Positions 35,879 through 49,400 are shown, numbered from the stretch's first letter. The stretch is 64,000 nt of DNA from Hyaloperonospora brassicae (GCA_947650285.1 CANTFL010001458.1:1-64000); one strand, 5' to 3'. Notes: generated by a model not told the origin, from the sequence alone. A program made the numbers and translations.

Positions 35879-35888
35879 CCCTCCCCTA
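35879..35888 (-). promoter_or_regulatory. Polypurine tract of element 2
   Basis: On the minus strand taggggaggg lies directly before the 3' LTR. Confidence 0.6.
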
Positions 35889-35984
35889 CCAGACTGACGT
35901 CACCACAAAACGTCAATCACATTCTTTCCTCGAAGAGGTCGATGTGTGTGAGCTTTACCTCACAGTTGCCAAACACAAAACATT

Positions 35985-37344
35985 ATGGCATCGCCACCTA
36001 ACGAGTCTCGGAATCTTGTCCCCTATCTCGACTTTAATGAGGATGTGGACCATGGTAGCAATACCACTGCCCCTGGAGATGACGGGATATCTCCCACTTT
36101 GCTGTATATGAGGCTCGACCTCTAAGAGCACCGAACCCGTTCGTTAAACGTGGTGAAACGACCGCGCCATTGGCGCAGCATCATACAACAGATGCAGATG
36201 AGAACATCATCAAGGACCCGCTCGACGAGCAACAGGAGTTAATTCTTCAGCGAGAGGAGAGGGATCGCCGTCGTGCTCATACCCAGAAGGTTATTCAAGC
36301 CGGAGTAGTTACGTGTTTTCAGCACCAGACGTGAAGCATCGTCTCCGGCAAACGGAAGGCTGAAGCCTCGCAACATAGGCAATTGCACCAGAGACTAAGT
36401 CTACAGAAGACATTGGGTTCCGCAAGTTTCTACATGAGAGATATCTCGGACCGTTCTTGACCACGCAAGGTCAGTACCTTACGCACCTTAAAAGCTTATC
36501 TCGTTGTTTTTCGGTTCGACCGATACAGGTCGTGACCATCTTGTTGTTCACTGGCGAAATGCTCTAGGAGGAGGACAATCAGTTCATTCGTTGGGTGTGC
36601 CGCAAGCGTGATCTTAGCAGTGTTTAAGCGCTGCGGGCCGGCGCCGATGTGGCTTACATTCGTCTAGAACGAAAGCTCCGGTTCGAATACGCCAAGCTCA
36701 AGGCCAGAGACTAGTTGCGTACACGTACGCATGATGCTCCGGCTACGCCGGTAACCGCGGGTTCCAGCCCCAATATTGCGGAACAACCCGCTGCCTCCAC
36801 CACTATTGGTGAGAAGCGCTCTCGGTCGAGGGATGACCCCTGCCGCCATGTTCAAAAACAATAACGGCATATGGGCAATCCTGCCGAAGGCGTATCTTAA
36901 ACTCCCACGCGTTCTCCGAATCCGGGTACCCTCGCCACTTCAACAGATACTGGTATTGACCCTGACGACGACGTCGTTTCAAGAGTCGCTCCACATGGAA
37001 CTGGCGGTTCACTTGCTCATTGAGCAGCGTCGGAGGTGGTCGGTATATCGAAGGAGGAGCGTAAGAAGATGCACCTCGAGTTGAGTGGTATTCGTGAGAC
37101 ATTGATCGAGATCCATAGTGCTTTTGACGCGATGCGAGCAAGTGTCCAGGTGTTGGAGTTGAGCCAAGCCCGTGTTTAGGCATTAAAGTTGCGCCAAGCC
37201 CTGATGGAGGCTCATCTTGACCCTTTGATACGATTTCAGCAACCGATGGCAAGGCCTACCTATGCGGCGCAAGTGCCTCCGAGTTCACATAGGACGGATC
37301 CTGATACGGCTGAAGCAAGCCAACTTAGAACACCGGATGCTTAA
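35985..37344 (+). pseudogene. Antisense gene of element 2 (coiled-coil protein)
   Basis: Plus-strand coding-like sequence opposite the 3' end of a minus-strand element. It opens at the ATG at 35985 (MASPPNESRNLVPYLDF), continues as an acidic region with a stop at 36123, then in other frames through a Glu/Arg-rich helix (LILQREERDRRRAHTQKV), a segment with FRKFLHERYLGPFL, and EDNQFIRWVCRKRD. From about 36571 to the stop at 37342 one frame holds coiled-coil-like sequence (RLERKLRFEYAKLKARD; ELSGIRETLIEIHSAF), with stops near 36628, 36712 and about 37171, and a clean end. It overlaps the chromodomain and post-integrase part of pol in antisense. Its position, length class and layout match the antisense frame of element 1, though the sequences differ. 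Confidence 0.65.
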
Positions 37345-40300
37345 GCAGTTTGCGCAAAAGGTTGAACATATACGCAAGTCCCTTCTTAGAGACAACCGTG
37401 AATGGACCGATGAAGCGCGGACGCAACTTTGTCTTGAAGATGGTATGCACTAAATTTGTAGGTAGGTTTTTAGCATTGAGTAGAACTTGGTCTCCGACCT
37501 TAAAACGCTCAATACAAGCTCTGACTTTATCATCATCTTGTTCCTTCTGCTTGTCTTGGCTATCAGCCAGTGCATCACGTACGTGTCGTAAAACATTCAA
37601 TCGCGTTACAAGAAAGTCGCCTACCTGTTTGTGAACAATAGCAGGGCTGATATCAGCAAGCCGATTGGCCATCTTTTCCCCAACAAGCCCTTAACCACGT
37701 AGTGAAAGCGTTTACGGAATGCGAGGGTGGGTGAGACCGTTCACGTAGAACGGGGTAAAGACTGTAGAGGCGTTAACAGCGTTGTTGAACGAAAAATTAA
37801 CAACAGGAAGCATCGAACTCCAACGTTTTGGTATATTCACGCAAACGCTGCGTGATATATCACCGATAACGCGATTTACTCGCTCGGTTTAACCAACGGT
37901 CTGCGGATGATCCGCTGTGGACATGTCCAAACGTGTGCCGATCACCTTGAAGATGGACTTACAAAACTTCCCAGTGAAGCGGGGGTCTCGGTCAGAGACA
38001 ATTGCCATAGGAAAACCGTGTAGTCGAAACACTAGATCAATAAACAGCGTATCTGTACCTTCACCATCAACGATATCCGGCACCGCCGCTAAATAATCTA
38101 TCTTGCTCAAACGGTCAACAAAGACCACAATACCCGTAGTGCCGTACAAAACTTTCGGTATACCGAACAGGAATTACATGCCTATGAACTCTCTACACCC
38201 TGAGGGTACAGGCAAACTAGCCAGCGTCGCGGCCGCGTGAGCTGAGGGTTTCATCCGTTGACACGTTTCACACATACGCACATATGTGCTTACCCATTTG
38301 TAAAGCTGAGGCCACCCTAATAACATTGGCTCACAGAGCTAAAGGTCTTTTCAAGACCGAGATGACCACTCAACGCAGCATCATGTGCCTCATAGAGGAT
38401 CCGATACTTCAATTCCTCATCATGAGGGACAAATATGCGAGGGGTATCCTCCACATCCGTTCTATAGCACAACAGGCCCTGACCAATGGAATATCGATGT
38501 AACCTCGCACGTAACCGTGCCGACAATTTAATGCCTGAGTCGTTAAACTCCTCGCTCCCTAGAGCGCGAAGCAGCGCTACACAGTCTCGATCTTTGGTAT
38601 ATGTCGAACGAATGAGGTCAGTGACCAATGATGACAGAGTCATTACATGAGCAAACTCATATTCTGGTCGCCAAATAACGCACCAGCCAAAGAATTCTGC
38701 TTGCCGGCTTCTTGTACTTCATCTAAAAGTTGTATTCTGCAAAAAAAGGAAAGCCAACAAGCCATTCGCTGAGAGAGGTGTGGCGATTGGGTCGCAGTGC
38801 GTAATGGCGCGTGATCGGTGTACTCCACAAAAGGCTTCGAGCCAAGCAGATGAACTGTCATTTGCCTAAAGCGTACTTCATTGCAAGTAGCTCTGTGTCA
38901 TGATCTGTATTGTTCTTTTCAGCTTCTTTCAGCTGTCGGGACTCAAACGCGATGACGCGTTCCCATCCATCATTAAATGCTTGTAATATATCACTGCCTA
39001 TGGCGAAGTCAGATGCATCACAGACGACACTGAAGGACGATCAGGATCGGGCAAAGCCAAGTTTGGCGCATAAAGAAGACTTATTTTAACATTCATAAAG
39101 GCTTCATGCTCGGTGTTAGCCCAGCACCACTCCAGGTTCTTTTTAAGGAGATTGGATAATGGTTGAGCCATACCGCATAGTTCGCACTGTATTTGTGCAA
39201 GTAATTGGCAAGGCCAAGCCTCTTACTTGAGTCCTTTTGGTTCTTAGGAATCATCCAATCGTCCATGGTTTCTACCTTAGCGGGATCCGCTCCAAGGCCA
39301 CGTTTTCCAATGAATCACCCTGGAAAAGGGAATCTATTCTGCACCAAAGATGCACTTAAATGCGTTGGCATACAACTTGTTTGTGCGCATGTACTCGAAA
39401 ACTGCTTGTAAATGGTCGATGTGATCATCTACACCAGAACGGCCGTTTAACGCACGACTGTGGACGAAGATGTCATCAAAGCACGTCTGTGCATATCCTC
39501 TGTGAGGTCTGAACAATTGTGTCACAAGACGATTGAATTTAGCCGGGGCATTTGATAACCCGTGCGGCATAACAAGCCACTCTCAGAGATTTTTGCCGTG
39601 TGACCCCTCAGACCGCCCGGGGGTGATCTGCGAGTACCGCGGCTCGGTTTTAACTCTCCAGGGGCCCACATTCCTCATTACACTATGGGGCTTTTCGGCT
39701 AGTAGGGCCTCCAGCCCACCCAACTATCACACACCCTTCGGTGAAGGTTGGCAGGGCGGCCACCCATTTGGTGGTTGCTCGTCATACTTTGTAAGCCTAT
39801 CGCCGGCGCCCTGTAATCAAACCCCCCTCCGGGTTATCGATCCAGATACCTCCCCAAGCCACTCTCAGAGCATACCGCTCGGAGTGACGACCGCTGTCAG
39901 CCGAATATCGCTTTCTCGCATTCAGCTGGTAATAACCATTGACCAAGTCGATCGCACTCTACATTGTACATCCCACCATATTGCTCTGAAGAACATCCTT
40001 CCTTGAAATTGGTGTCTAAGCCGGGATGGTGGCTGCATTAAGCTTATTGTAAGCATGAACAATGCGCCACTTCCCATTGGGTTATTTGACACGAAATGTC
40101 GGTGTGGAACGAGGAGAATTGCTCTCAAGAACCATACCAGCCGCGTGATTTGCACGAATGAAGTCGTCAATGACGTCACACTGTTCCTTCGTTTAGGGCC
40201 CCTGTCGTGTTACGCAGCATTAAGTTCCAGGAACTAAGTCAATTTCGTGACGCACACTTCATCAGTAGGTAAGACGGACGGTGGGTTGTTGCACACCACG

Positions 40301-41917
40301 TCCTAAAATTCCTTTACCAAAGGATAGAAAGGATCAAGAGAATCCTTAAGAATCGACGATCCACTACGGGTATCTAATGCCGCCTTTGTGTCCTCAAGGA
40401 CAGACTCGTCCAATATCGAGGATGAGCTCAACTCAATATTCGGCCGAATGACCACTAACTCAAATAATTTTCCTGCCTGTAAGGCTTGGCTAAATTCACC
40501 GTCAGACATTTCGTATAGTTTGAAGAGAGCTTCCATGGACGGAAGAGGCGCGAGACGTACTTTAACTTCAATCTGTCCAGTCAACCCATTGACAAGTGCA
40601 TATAGTGTATTATTACTTTTATCACTTCGTGGCTTCTTAATCGCTGGACGCGTAACACTTGCCACCCTACGCTGAGATTGAATCCTTAAAGAAACCTTAC
40701 GCCTTCTTGAGGCCGAGACAGTAGGGTCCCCGTGGTTGCTATTCATCTTAGCACGCTCTATACGAGAGCTTATGTCTTGAACGACATCTGGTGAAGTGTT
40801 ACGTAACTCGAACACTTTACCCAGTGGATTTACACGTACCACTTCACGTACATCATCCGGGCCTAGCCCTGAACACTCTGGCTTCTAGCCATCAATGTCA
40901 TTACCGACATTCAGCGAGGTGCCATCTCGGCCGCCCTCACTCAGTGCAATTTACACGTACCACCACAAGTTAAGCATCCGGTCCTAGCCCTGAACGCTCT
41001 GGCTTCTCGCCATATATGTCATTACCGACATTCAGTGAGGTGCCATCTCGGCCTCCCTCACTCGGTAGAATTTCACGTGCCACCCCGCTCACATCAGAGG
41101 AATGACATTCTTGACGTCTTGGCCCTAGGCCAACCATGCCTGCAGTATGCAGTGACTCATCATCACAACGAGTATCACTCAACGGATTATAGCTCTCTTC
41201 ACATACGGTAAAAGAGCTCCGCTCAACATGGATGTCATTAATATTGGATTTAATTAACTCGGACATACCAATGTCCAGCACATTGACATCTTCCGTCAAT
41301 AGCTCGCGCAAACAGAGCTTATGGCGCCTATTAAAGGTGGGTTCATGACTCTCCAAAGCTTCTCTAGAAACATTGCGCGTGGCGCCTAAGGTCTTGGACC
41401 TCCAATCAATCCATGGCTCATGGCGTTCAAGCCAAGCCATACCCAGGATGAGATCGTATCTCGAATCCAAATCGAGGACAAGATAGCGTTCAATGCTGTC
41501 AAAGCCTAAAAACGTCACACACAAGTTCAACGGAACTTTGAGCACCGTGACGCGACTACCAGTCGCTAAACGAACGGTGATTGAATCACCTTCATGCGCT
41601 TTGAGCGCTTCAGCGTATCGCTGACTTCTCTCAAGGAAACGACGTCGAGCTTGATAGCATGATGCTCCGGGGTCGATTAAGATCGACCCATGCTTTTCAA
41701 AGCCGTTAATCTTCGCCTCAATGACTAACAAGCCAGGCTTGTATCCACGCTCTGTGCTGGCGTGAACAGAGTTCACTAAGGCTAAGCTCTGTTTAATTAT
41801 ACCTCGTAAAGAAGTAGCAGAACTCAGTTCTATACCAGTAGGGCGCCCCGCACCTTCTGGGCGTCGACGTTTACCCGTGCCATACCACTTTCCAGGTTGG
41901 GGCTGGGGCTTTAACAA
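36803..41917 (-). pseudogene. pol: pol of element 2, heavily broken
   Basis: Starts in the -1 frame relative to gag, overlapping it by a few codons at 41911-41917. The protease region (about 41700-41350) has IDPGAS, so the residue after the catalytic Asp is Pro, probably an inactivating change. The linker frame is 40303-40842. Reverse transcriptase appears as MPHGLSNAPAKFNRL and CFDDIFVHSRA (39334-39570) and is split by the insertion at 39589-39854. RNase H shows EYTDHAPLR (38643-38861). Integrase shows the zinc-binding HDAALSGH region (38317-38643) and core VSDRDPRF, TADHPQTVG (37889-38149). A post-integrase part (37325-37672) and a chromodomain (FHVERLLKRR, LLKWRGYPDSENAWE; about 36870-37110) follow. 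It cannot make a working polyprotein. Confidence 0.85.
39589..39854 (-). mobile_element. SINE-like insertion with 16-bp target duplication
   Basis: 266 bp inserted in the reverse-transcriptase region of element 2, flanked by exact copies of caagccactctcagag (39573-39588 and 39855-39870). Removing the insert and one repeat copy rejoins the RT reading at the EWLVMPHG motif. On the minus strand the insert ends cggcaaaaat, a short A-rich tail, and has a weak B-box-like ggtttgattac near its start. Target duplication size and tail fit LINE-driven retroposition. A tRNA origin is uncertain. Confidence 0.75.
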
Positions 41918-42850
41918 AAATGAGTCGGTTTTTGCTTACGCAAAGGACAATAGGGACGCAAGTGTTTAGCGCTTTCGCATATATAACAGCGTTTCACTTC
42001 TTGACGTTTCTCTGCAAACGGAAGCTCCGCTTCACCTTCATCTTCAGCATGGCTGAGATCTATCGGTTCTGACTTACAGTAAGCCGAGGTGGTCGCAGAG
42101 GTTGCCCTCGCATAGCTTGCGTTGTACTCATTCCAACCAAGTCTGGCCGACTTAAAGTTGTGCTCAGCATTTTGAGCGATGCTCACATCCTCTTCAAAAG
42201 TCGAGGGATGTACCCGAAACACCTTAGTCCTGGCAACGCCAGTGCGAAGACCTTCCATGAAGACAGTCACATAGACTGTCTCATGGAGAGGGTCAGACTG
42301 CATAGCAGCCATCAGAGTTCTCAACTCTTGGACATAGTCCGTTAGCTCATTCTTACCCTGACCGGTAGACAAGAAGCGTGAGAGCGTGCGAAAGGCCTGG
42401 TTGGGCGGCGAGAAAACTAGCAATAGGTCTGACTGAAGTGAATGCCATGTGGAAACGCTAAGTCGACCGACATGCCACACATCAGAGCCCACTCTCTAGC
42501 TCTTCCGTCGAGCTTGGAGATGGCCAGCGAGACCCGCTGGTACTCCAGTGAGATAAGGCCAGAGCTCATGGCCACCTCAATTTCTCGGATCTAGAGGGTC
42601 AGGTTTCCCCCTCCTTACCGGAGAAATGTTTAACGTCCACCCTAAGGGGGCGAGGTTTGGACTCTTCATCTGGCAACGCAACTTCCGTGTTGGCATAGCC
42701 GACGCTATTTGGTTTTAAACCTTCCCTAACAGGTCCTTCCATACTGCACGAAGGTCTCGACTCGTGCATTGAGCACATCAGGACCTTGTGCAGCTAGAAT
42801 CTCCACATATTCTGGGCCTACGGCCGCGGTCATCTTATCAAGCGCGACCT
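41911..42850 (-). pseudogene. gag: gag of element 2
   Basis: The best frame is 42492-41911 (193 codons) and holds the end of the capsid domain (ELTDYVQELRTLMAAMQ, VYVTVFMEGLRTG) and one CCHC knuckle (CYICESAKHLRPYC). Upstream, capsid-like sequence (VSLAISKLDGRAREWAL) continues in another frame above 42492, so an indel lies near there. The start was not resolved. The frame ends at 41911, overlapping pol by a few codons in the -1 direction, but no canonical slippery heptamer is seen at the overlap. Confidence 0.75.
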
Positions 42851-42929
42851 TTTACGCCTCATAGAGGAGTGTATATTGCTCCATCCTTACAGAGGATCAG
42901 TCGTTACCGACTCAGTTGTAGATTGACTA

Positions 42930-42941
42930 CTATTGCTACCA
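42930..42941 (-). promoter_or_regulatory. Primer-binding site of element 2
   Basis: On the minus strand tggtagcaatag begins two bases after the 5' LTR, as in element 1. Confidence 0.6.
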
Positions 42942-42943
42942 AG

Positions 42944-43476
42944 TGTAGCAAAGCTACACAGCTCCTTAAGTTAGAGGAAGATTTAGCGCTCTTACGAGCA
43001 ATTGTGGTTCTACGAACCCGACTCAAAGATTCAACAGCTCCGAGAGCTAAACGGGTCGTTCAAAGAACCCGACTCAAAGAGCCAACAGGCTCAAAGAGCT
43101 TACGGTTCCTGTTCCAGGGGACCAAATAATTGAAAGAATTAAACGCACTAAGTTTACAAGGAGTAGCTGCCTTAACAAGGCGTTGCTACTTCCTTACGAT
43201 CGCAAGAAGCCTCAGAGAGGCACGTGTCTTGTGTTGATCAAAATGGTAACTGAATTTTATATCTTCTTTTAACCTAAAGAACACCTTAGAACAAAGTATA
43301 TAACCTACTCACTTATGTCCAAAATAAACCTTTTGAAAGATCTCGTAATCAATTGTTGACAGACATCAGTCTTCAACAATTGATACTTGTGTTCTAATAT
43401 TAATTCAAAGAAGATCCCATCCCTTGTGTGTACCACACCTATTGTCGACTACCAGTCGACGTGTAATCTCGTTTCA
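42944..43476 (-). repeat. 5' LTR of element 2
   Basis: 533 bp. On the minus strand it begins tgaaacgagattacacgtcg and ends gctaca. It carries an extra tandem-like segment (cgaacccgactcaaagat and related, about 43014-43084) that makes it longer than the 3' LTR. Confidence 0.85.
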
Positions 43477-46400
43477 GTTACCCTCAGCATGAAGACTAAA
43501 GATCAAGACCAGCGGTAATTCCCACGTTTTTTTAAAGCAATTAAGATATGGGGAAAAGTACGTCATACAACTTGAGATACCGACAGGCATAATCGTCGTA
43601 TAAGCCGATAATAGGTTAAAAACAAACAGTATTGATTTACTAAAATTACACGCGTCAGCATTCCTCCGGGATATGATAGTAGTGACCACCAAATGTATAA
43701 ATTTTGTTGTGCACGTGCTTTGTACGTGTTTGGCGACTTGATGCTTTGCTGGGGGCTATTATATTCATTCAAGTTTGCTTTCGAACGGGTGCGCCAGCAT
43801 GTAACGGCATGGTCTTTAGATGGCTGATATGATCAGAAAAATTATTGTATTAGGTATCTTAATTGGGCAAGGTGACCTTAAGGAAGGTTAGGGTGAAACT
43901 ACAAGGGCTTTTATGTAGCTGTTGGTCACGTGAAGAGTGTTAACGCGACCAAAGCAGGCTTGTAATAAATTAGGTCAAGACAGACAACGACCTCAATTCA
44001 TCCAGAAGAGTGCGGCCCACCCGACAACGGGTACACGAGAGAAGAATAAACTAGTATAACACACGGTTTGGTCACACGCTACGTCAGTTATTTTTCCAGG
44101 CAACAGGGATGGTTTGAGTAAGCATCGGAATCTCGGCGATAACCACTCCCTTACCATGTGCGCATGTTCAGGAGACTTGGGATCTCACCATTATTCCCTG
44201 ATCGACGATGTCAAGGTATTATTTAACTGGGTATGGAAGCGTCGGCGATAATGGATCATTGCAGAGAAGTAATAAGCAATGTACCTCGGTTTGTCAGGAT
44301 TCTAGGAGAGACTCTATCGATTACAATTAAAGAGGAAGATCACTTAGATGATCAGTGGCAAACCCCTCCATACACTCCCCAGGTACCTTCGGGAACCACC
44401 GAGGTTCGCACTTTGAAGAATGTCCCTCTAGATGAGACACGTCTGGTGAAAGCAAAAAAATGTTTCGGCAAACAAAATATACAATAAAAAGGAGATGAAC
44501 GCAACAACCCTGAAGCTATAGGTGGCTAAATCTCCAAGTAACGATCAAGAAAAAGTAGCATCAGAATAGGGAAAGATGGTTGGATGACAGCTCGATATGC
44601 GGCATAGACGTAGTTACTGGAACCAGCTTCGTGAGCTAATAACCAGGGATTCGTTATGATAGAATACTACAGCTGGAGCTGATCGACCAGGTTCGTAGTC
44701 ACATGATACATATGAAAGCCTCGACGATCAAGAAGAGACGATGCGCCGTCTCTTCCAGTTTTTACAAGACACGAAGTTTGTCCCGGCAGCGTTTTAAGAG
44801 CAGGTGTTGCTTGACTGTGACCTCGATCAGGTAATCACGGCTATTTGATCACTGTCCCATATGTTGGCACCGCTTACCCAGTAATTAGAATACTGCCAGA
44901 CGCTATTCCACAATCACCGTGATCAGAGAGACGATGTATCGTTCTCCTGTCGGGTCGTTGTGTTATGCCTTGAATGAGTCCAATGCGGACGAATCTGACC
45001 ATATTTAGATGGCTTGTACGTATTGGGGACCCTTGGGCGCAGCCCTATTGCGTCAGCAAAATATCATAACTTATACGCCATGCGCGAGAATCATATTCCT
45101 CCTGCGAGGGTTCGTACTATTAGCTAGCTTTGAAGATATGTATATCTACGTTGCGGGAGTCATAAAGAATTAGTTTCGCAAGACCAAAATCGTAAGCGAC
45201 ACTGATCAATGCAGATTGTCCAACCCCAACTTTAAATTATATGTTAGAGGCATTCATGCCGGACCTACTAATAGAGCCGGTCGTTTTGCTTCACACTCAC
45301 GGAAACGAATATGACTTAGACTATCAGGACTTGGATGACCTGCGGTGACTCTAGTAGGTCGCTATAAAGGCTTATGCAGAAAATGTTTTACTACGTAAGA
45401 AATCCGCGTGTCGGTGATCGCTGACTAGAAGTAATTTTTTTGGGACGCGGCCATATTGATAACCACGCTAAAATATAGGTGAACAAGGTAAATTAAGTTT
45501 TATATGTAACCAAGCTCCGTCTTGTGCGAATTTTTTGGTTTAGTTAGGTATCGTACTGTGCCGTGCTCTTAACTGGTATTTATAGCTCATCCGGCTTACC
45601 GGCAGCAAGTGGAACACTTTTTTGGAAAACCTGAGGGGAATGACTGTGGACGCAAAACTTCTGCTCGTAGGCAGTACAACCACGCGTGGAATTGCGTGAA
45701 TGGGATCTACAGACTGAACGTGGGTAAGATAATTTACAAGAGAGATGGTAATGCCACAAATCGCCGCGATCATGGAAAACAATTCATTGATATATTGGAT
45801 GATCGTGAGATGGCAAAATAGCTGATGCTACTGAGTTTTAACGACGTGGATATAAAGTATGGAACGTTGCGCACGTACAAGCGCATGTAGAATCTTCAAG
45901 GCGAATGAAGAAAAATGGATCAAAGAATTGTGATAGAATGTGCTTAAGACTCATTACCCTGACAACCGGACTAGGTACAATGGTTGGATGGGTGGACTGC
46001 GAAAATCGCATCAGATCTGGAAGTGGATCCGAACCAAGAGGTACTTCTGATTCGAGAGGAAGTTTCTAATCAAGAGTGGATATGACCCAAGTAAGGACCG
46101 AATTAAACAAGGATCCTATACAAGAAGAGCTCCGATCTACGAGAAGATCCGATTTTAGGGGGATCCGATGTGGGCACAGGGTAGGAGATTGACCAGCGGG
46201 CGTATGATTTACGAGATGAAGGAAGTTCAAGTTTTGCTTGAATAGACATCAGAGAATCAGCGTACGCTAGGGTATAGATGAAAGGTTCTTCAGGGTTCTT
46301 TGGGTTGTATTAGACACTACAAAGATATAGGTTGGGTAGTTCTCACTTGTGTTTTGAGAAGGCACCGCAGAGACCCCCGGCAGGGAGCCAAACCTCTAAT

Positions 46401-49400
46401 GCATTTTGTCGGTACCTTCACTTAATCTTCACTTTTATCACGAGACACAAAGTGATTTATTGGATGACACGTGGCGTGTGTTTTTCGGTACATATAGGCT
46501 AGGCCGTAGGTCTTGTGAGATGCGTGAACAACATCAAACCGAGTTCAATTTACGTCAAAAGACACGCGCCATCTATTCCGGGCTAAATATTTGCCCCCCC
46601 GACGACATAGATAGACCCGCCGCTCGTTTATCCAAGTGTCGCACCAGGAAAGTTTGGATATGTGCGCTCCAAACATTCACCAATATCAAGACAACGGCGA
46701 TATGGCGCACCAAGAAAGTAATGGTAATTAAAATCGCGAGACAGCGAAAGTGTTTATAAGGTCGAGCAGATCAAGATTCACTTATTGGACAAGGTAATCT
46801 ATTTGATATCGAGGTAGCATTTATGGAGTACCTTCAAGTAACCTGTGACCGCGTGAAGATTTTCACGCGTACCATCCTACCCCAAACTTGGTCAGGTTCA
46901 GGATCGACAAGTGTTGAAAAAGAAGAGTGCAGTCTTTACTACCGACGGGAAACAATAGGTGAGGAAGAAATCAACACACACATAAAAAGATACCCCATTT
47001 AAAAGTCTGTCGTCTGGTTCCCAGTAGATAGGCAGGATCACATCAGCAATTTAATAAACCCCGCTCCACCACAATGGTGCGCGTGGCTAGATCTTCATGA
47101 GACTCGGGAAACTTCGCGATTCTCTGAGTGAAGATGTAAGAATTAATGAAGAATCTGGTATCGAAGCGTTGGAAGTTTGAAGGATAGCCGTAGAAGCGCG
47201 ATTCCTAAATATCCTCAGATTTCAAGGTTTTTGGTGGGGCTTTATCAACGAGAAATATATAGAGAAATATCAACTTGTCGATCTGAAATATAACTATCGA
47301 CTACCTGCTAAAATTGTTAAGGACCACAGCGGACCATATTGCAAATATAATTTGCTGGACAAGAGATCTACAGCGAACGCTAAACACCATAAGACCCTTC
47401 ACTGAACGTCGAAGAAGAAGATCGTGAAGGCTAAGCGAATGAAGAGAGAAGTAGCCAGAGCGAAATCACACGATAGCAAGACTGAATTAGATTGACAGGA
47501 TCGCGCTATGTAAACATTTATGTGGTTGGCCAAGTTAGTAAACGATGGAGACAAGATAATGAGCTGACTTAAAGACTAGCAGTTCGAGCTACTAATTAAA
47601 GACTATTACTGAAAGCAGTCTAAGAAACGGTTCACCATTGATTAAGTGCTGCAGATCTTGAATGCACAGATAATTGGTCCGCTACGAATGCCGACATCAT
47701 CTCATGGCTCACCCGCGAATCCAGTTGGTTGCGATTCGCAGTCTTATAAAGTTGCTAGAAGACGCGAAATTTAAAGCCGGATCTTATAGTGATGCGCAGA
47801 AGCTATTGAAATGCGATGATGACCGAGAGATCGATGCGGAAAAATCGTTGTGTAAAAGGCTGACCAAGTTGATTAAGAGAGGAGATTAGTAGACAATAAG
47901 ATTAATCCGGCGATCGATGGAGGGATAAATTATTAACGGGTATCGGATCAAGCTATCACGCCGATCGCAGACACAACAAGTAGTTATGATACCGGATCAA
48001 CGTTGTATACATCAGTAAATTAGTACTTGGGATCAGCCCATTCGATAAATATTCAACTAATGTTATTGGTACTTTCCGGAGCTGCATCGTTCCGCTATAG
48101 TATAAGCCCGATGGAAGCGAGATCGAATGAGGCGCACTAGTTGCCCGCCGGACAACTGCGGTCGTACCTTGAAGCAGTCATGAAGAAGTAAAAAGAAGAT
48201 CGGAGAAATATGAATGTCAATAATTCTGCTCGATTGACGGTAAATGTTACGACTTCAGAGACTCATTTTCCCAGATGTGGAATAAGAGCCGGTGAGGGAG
48301 TTACATTATCGTCGATATTACAACTATGATCATCAATATCTTGATGAGGTTCTTCTTAGACGACCTATGATGGCCGCTGCCTAGACCACTCCAAGCGGCA
48401 AATCAACTTCGCAGAGCCTACAAGTATCGGCGATCAGCGATCTACAAGAGCGTAAAAATCGTGGCTGAGATAAAGATCGAGATAGGATCTAAATTTGTAA
48501 ATTTGAGTTCGCACTCTTGCGTGACCAAGCCCCAGATGCAGAAAATACGAAGTGTTCAGCGATATGCTAACGTGACCGGCTCTAAACTTATGCATTTAGA
48601 TAGTCCGATCGACTCGCCATAATAGGAAATTCCTATTTTAAGGTTTCATAATCCAATATAGGCGACATGGCTAAACATAAAAGTCGACAATGCTACCACG
48701 CAAGGAAACCACCGGATGCGACTCCACTTAAGTATCTGTAATGGTTGAAGGTGACGGCGATCAGGGCGAAGGTCTCTAATCTAGAAGGGACGTCGGCAAT
48801 GAAAAGTGAAATTGTGGAATACTACGTGGAAGCGCTGGAAGATTATGATCTGGCTAAGAAGTTGACGTTTTACGATTAACGGATGATCACAACATGGAAC
48901 AAACTTTGCGTGCCTATAAACGCACGAAAGTGTGTACCAATAAGGCGCCGGTGAGATCAAGATAATTTTAATCACCATCGGGCTTGATTTCGAACCCAAA
49001 ATTGTCGAAACCTATCTGAGCTGTGATAGTGATATGAGGGGAAGAAAATATTAGCAGCGGTTCGGGTTCAGAGCACAGTGGATCTAATATGGGTGTGGAT
49101 CGACGCCATGTCTGTGCGGCCGGATACCAAGATCGGGAAAAGTATGCGTACGCCTTATAAGTTCAACACGATAATAAAGATCCTGAAAACGAACAAGGTC
49201 GTGGCGATTGACCTCACGGACGTTATCGATATGGTCACCAATGAGAGTCGAAATATGTCAATCAAAAACATGATCAGATGATAAAATTAATCTCGTGGTG
49301 AACTTTCGAAGTCGTACCCCCACTGCGGACGCCGAATTGACGATCGTGGCTTTTGAAAGAGACTGGCATGTCATTAGTGCAAGTATGATGAAAATCCGTT

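Larger units (their letters stand above)
35403..43476 (-). mobile_element. Ty3/Gypsy chromodomain retrotransposon, element 2
   Basis: About 8.07 kb, minus strand. The LTRs are 42944-43476 (5') and 35403-35878 (3'), 533 and 476 bp, clearly related but diverged by indels and substitutions. Order: 5' LTR, primer site, gag, protease, RT, RNase H, integrase, chromodomain, an antisense frame, polypurine tract, 3' LTR. Flanks gtaaa and gttac agree at only three of five bases. The reading frames have many stops and shifts. It is related to element 1 in architecture and LTR ends but is a different family. Confidence 0.9.
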
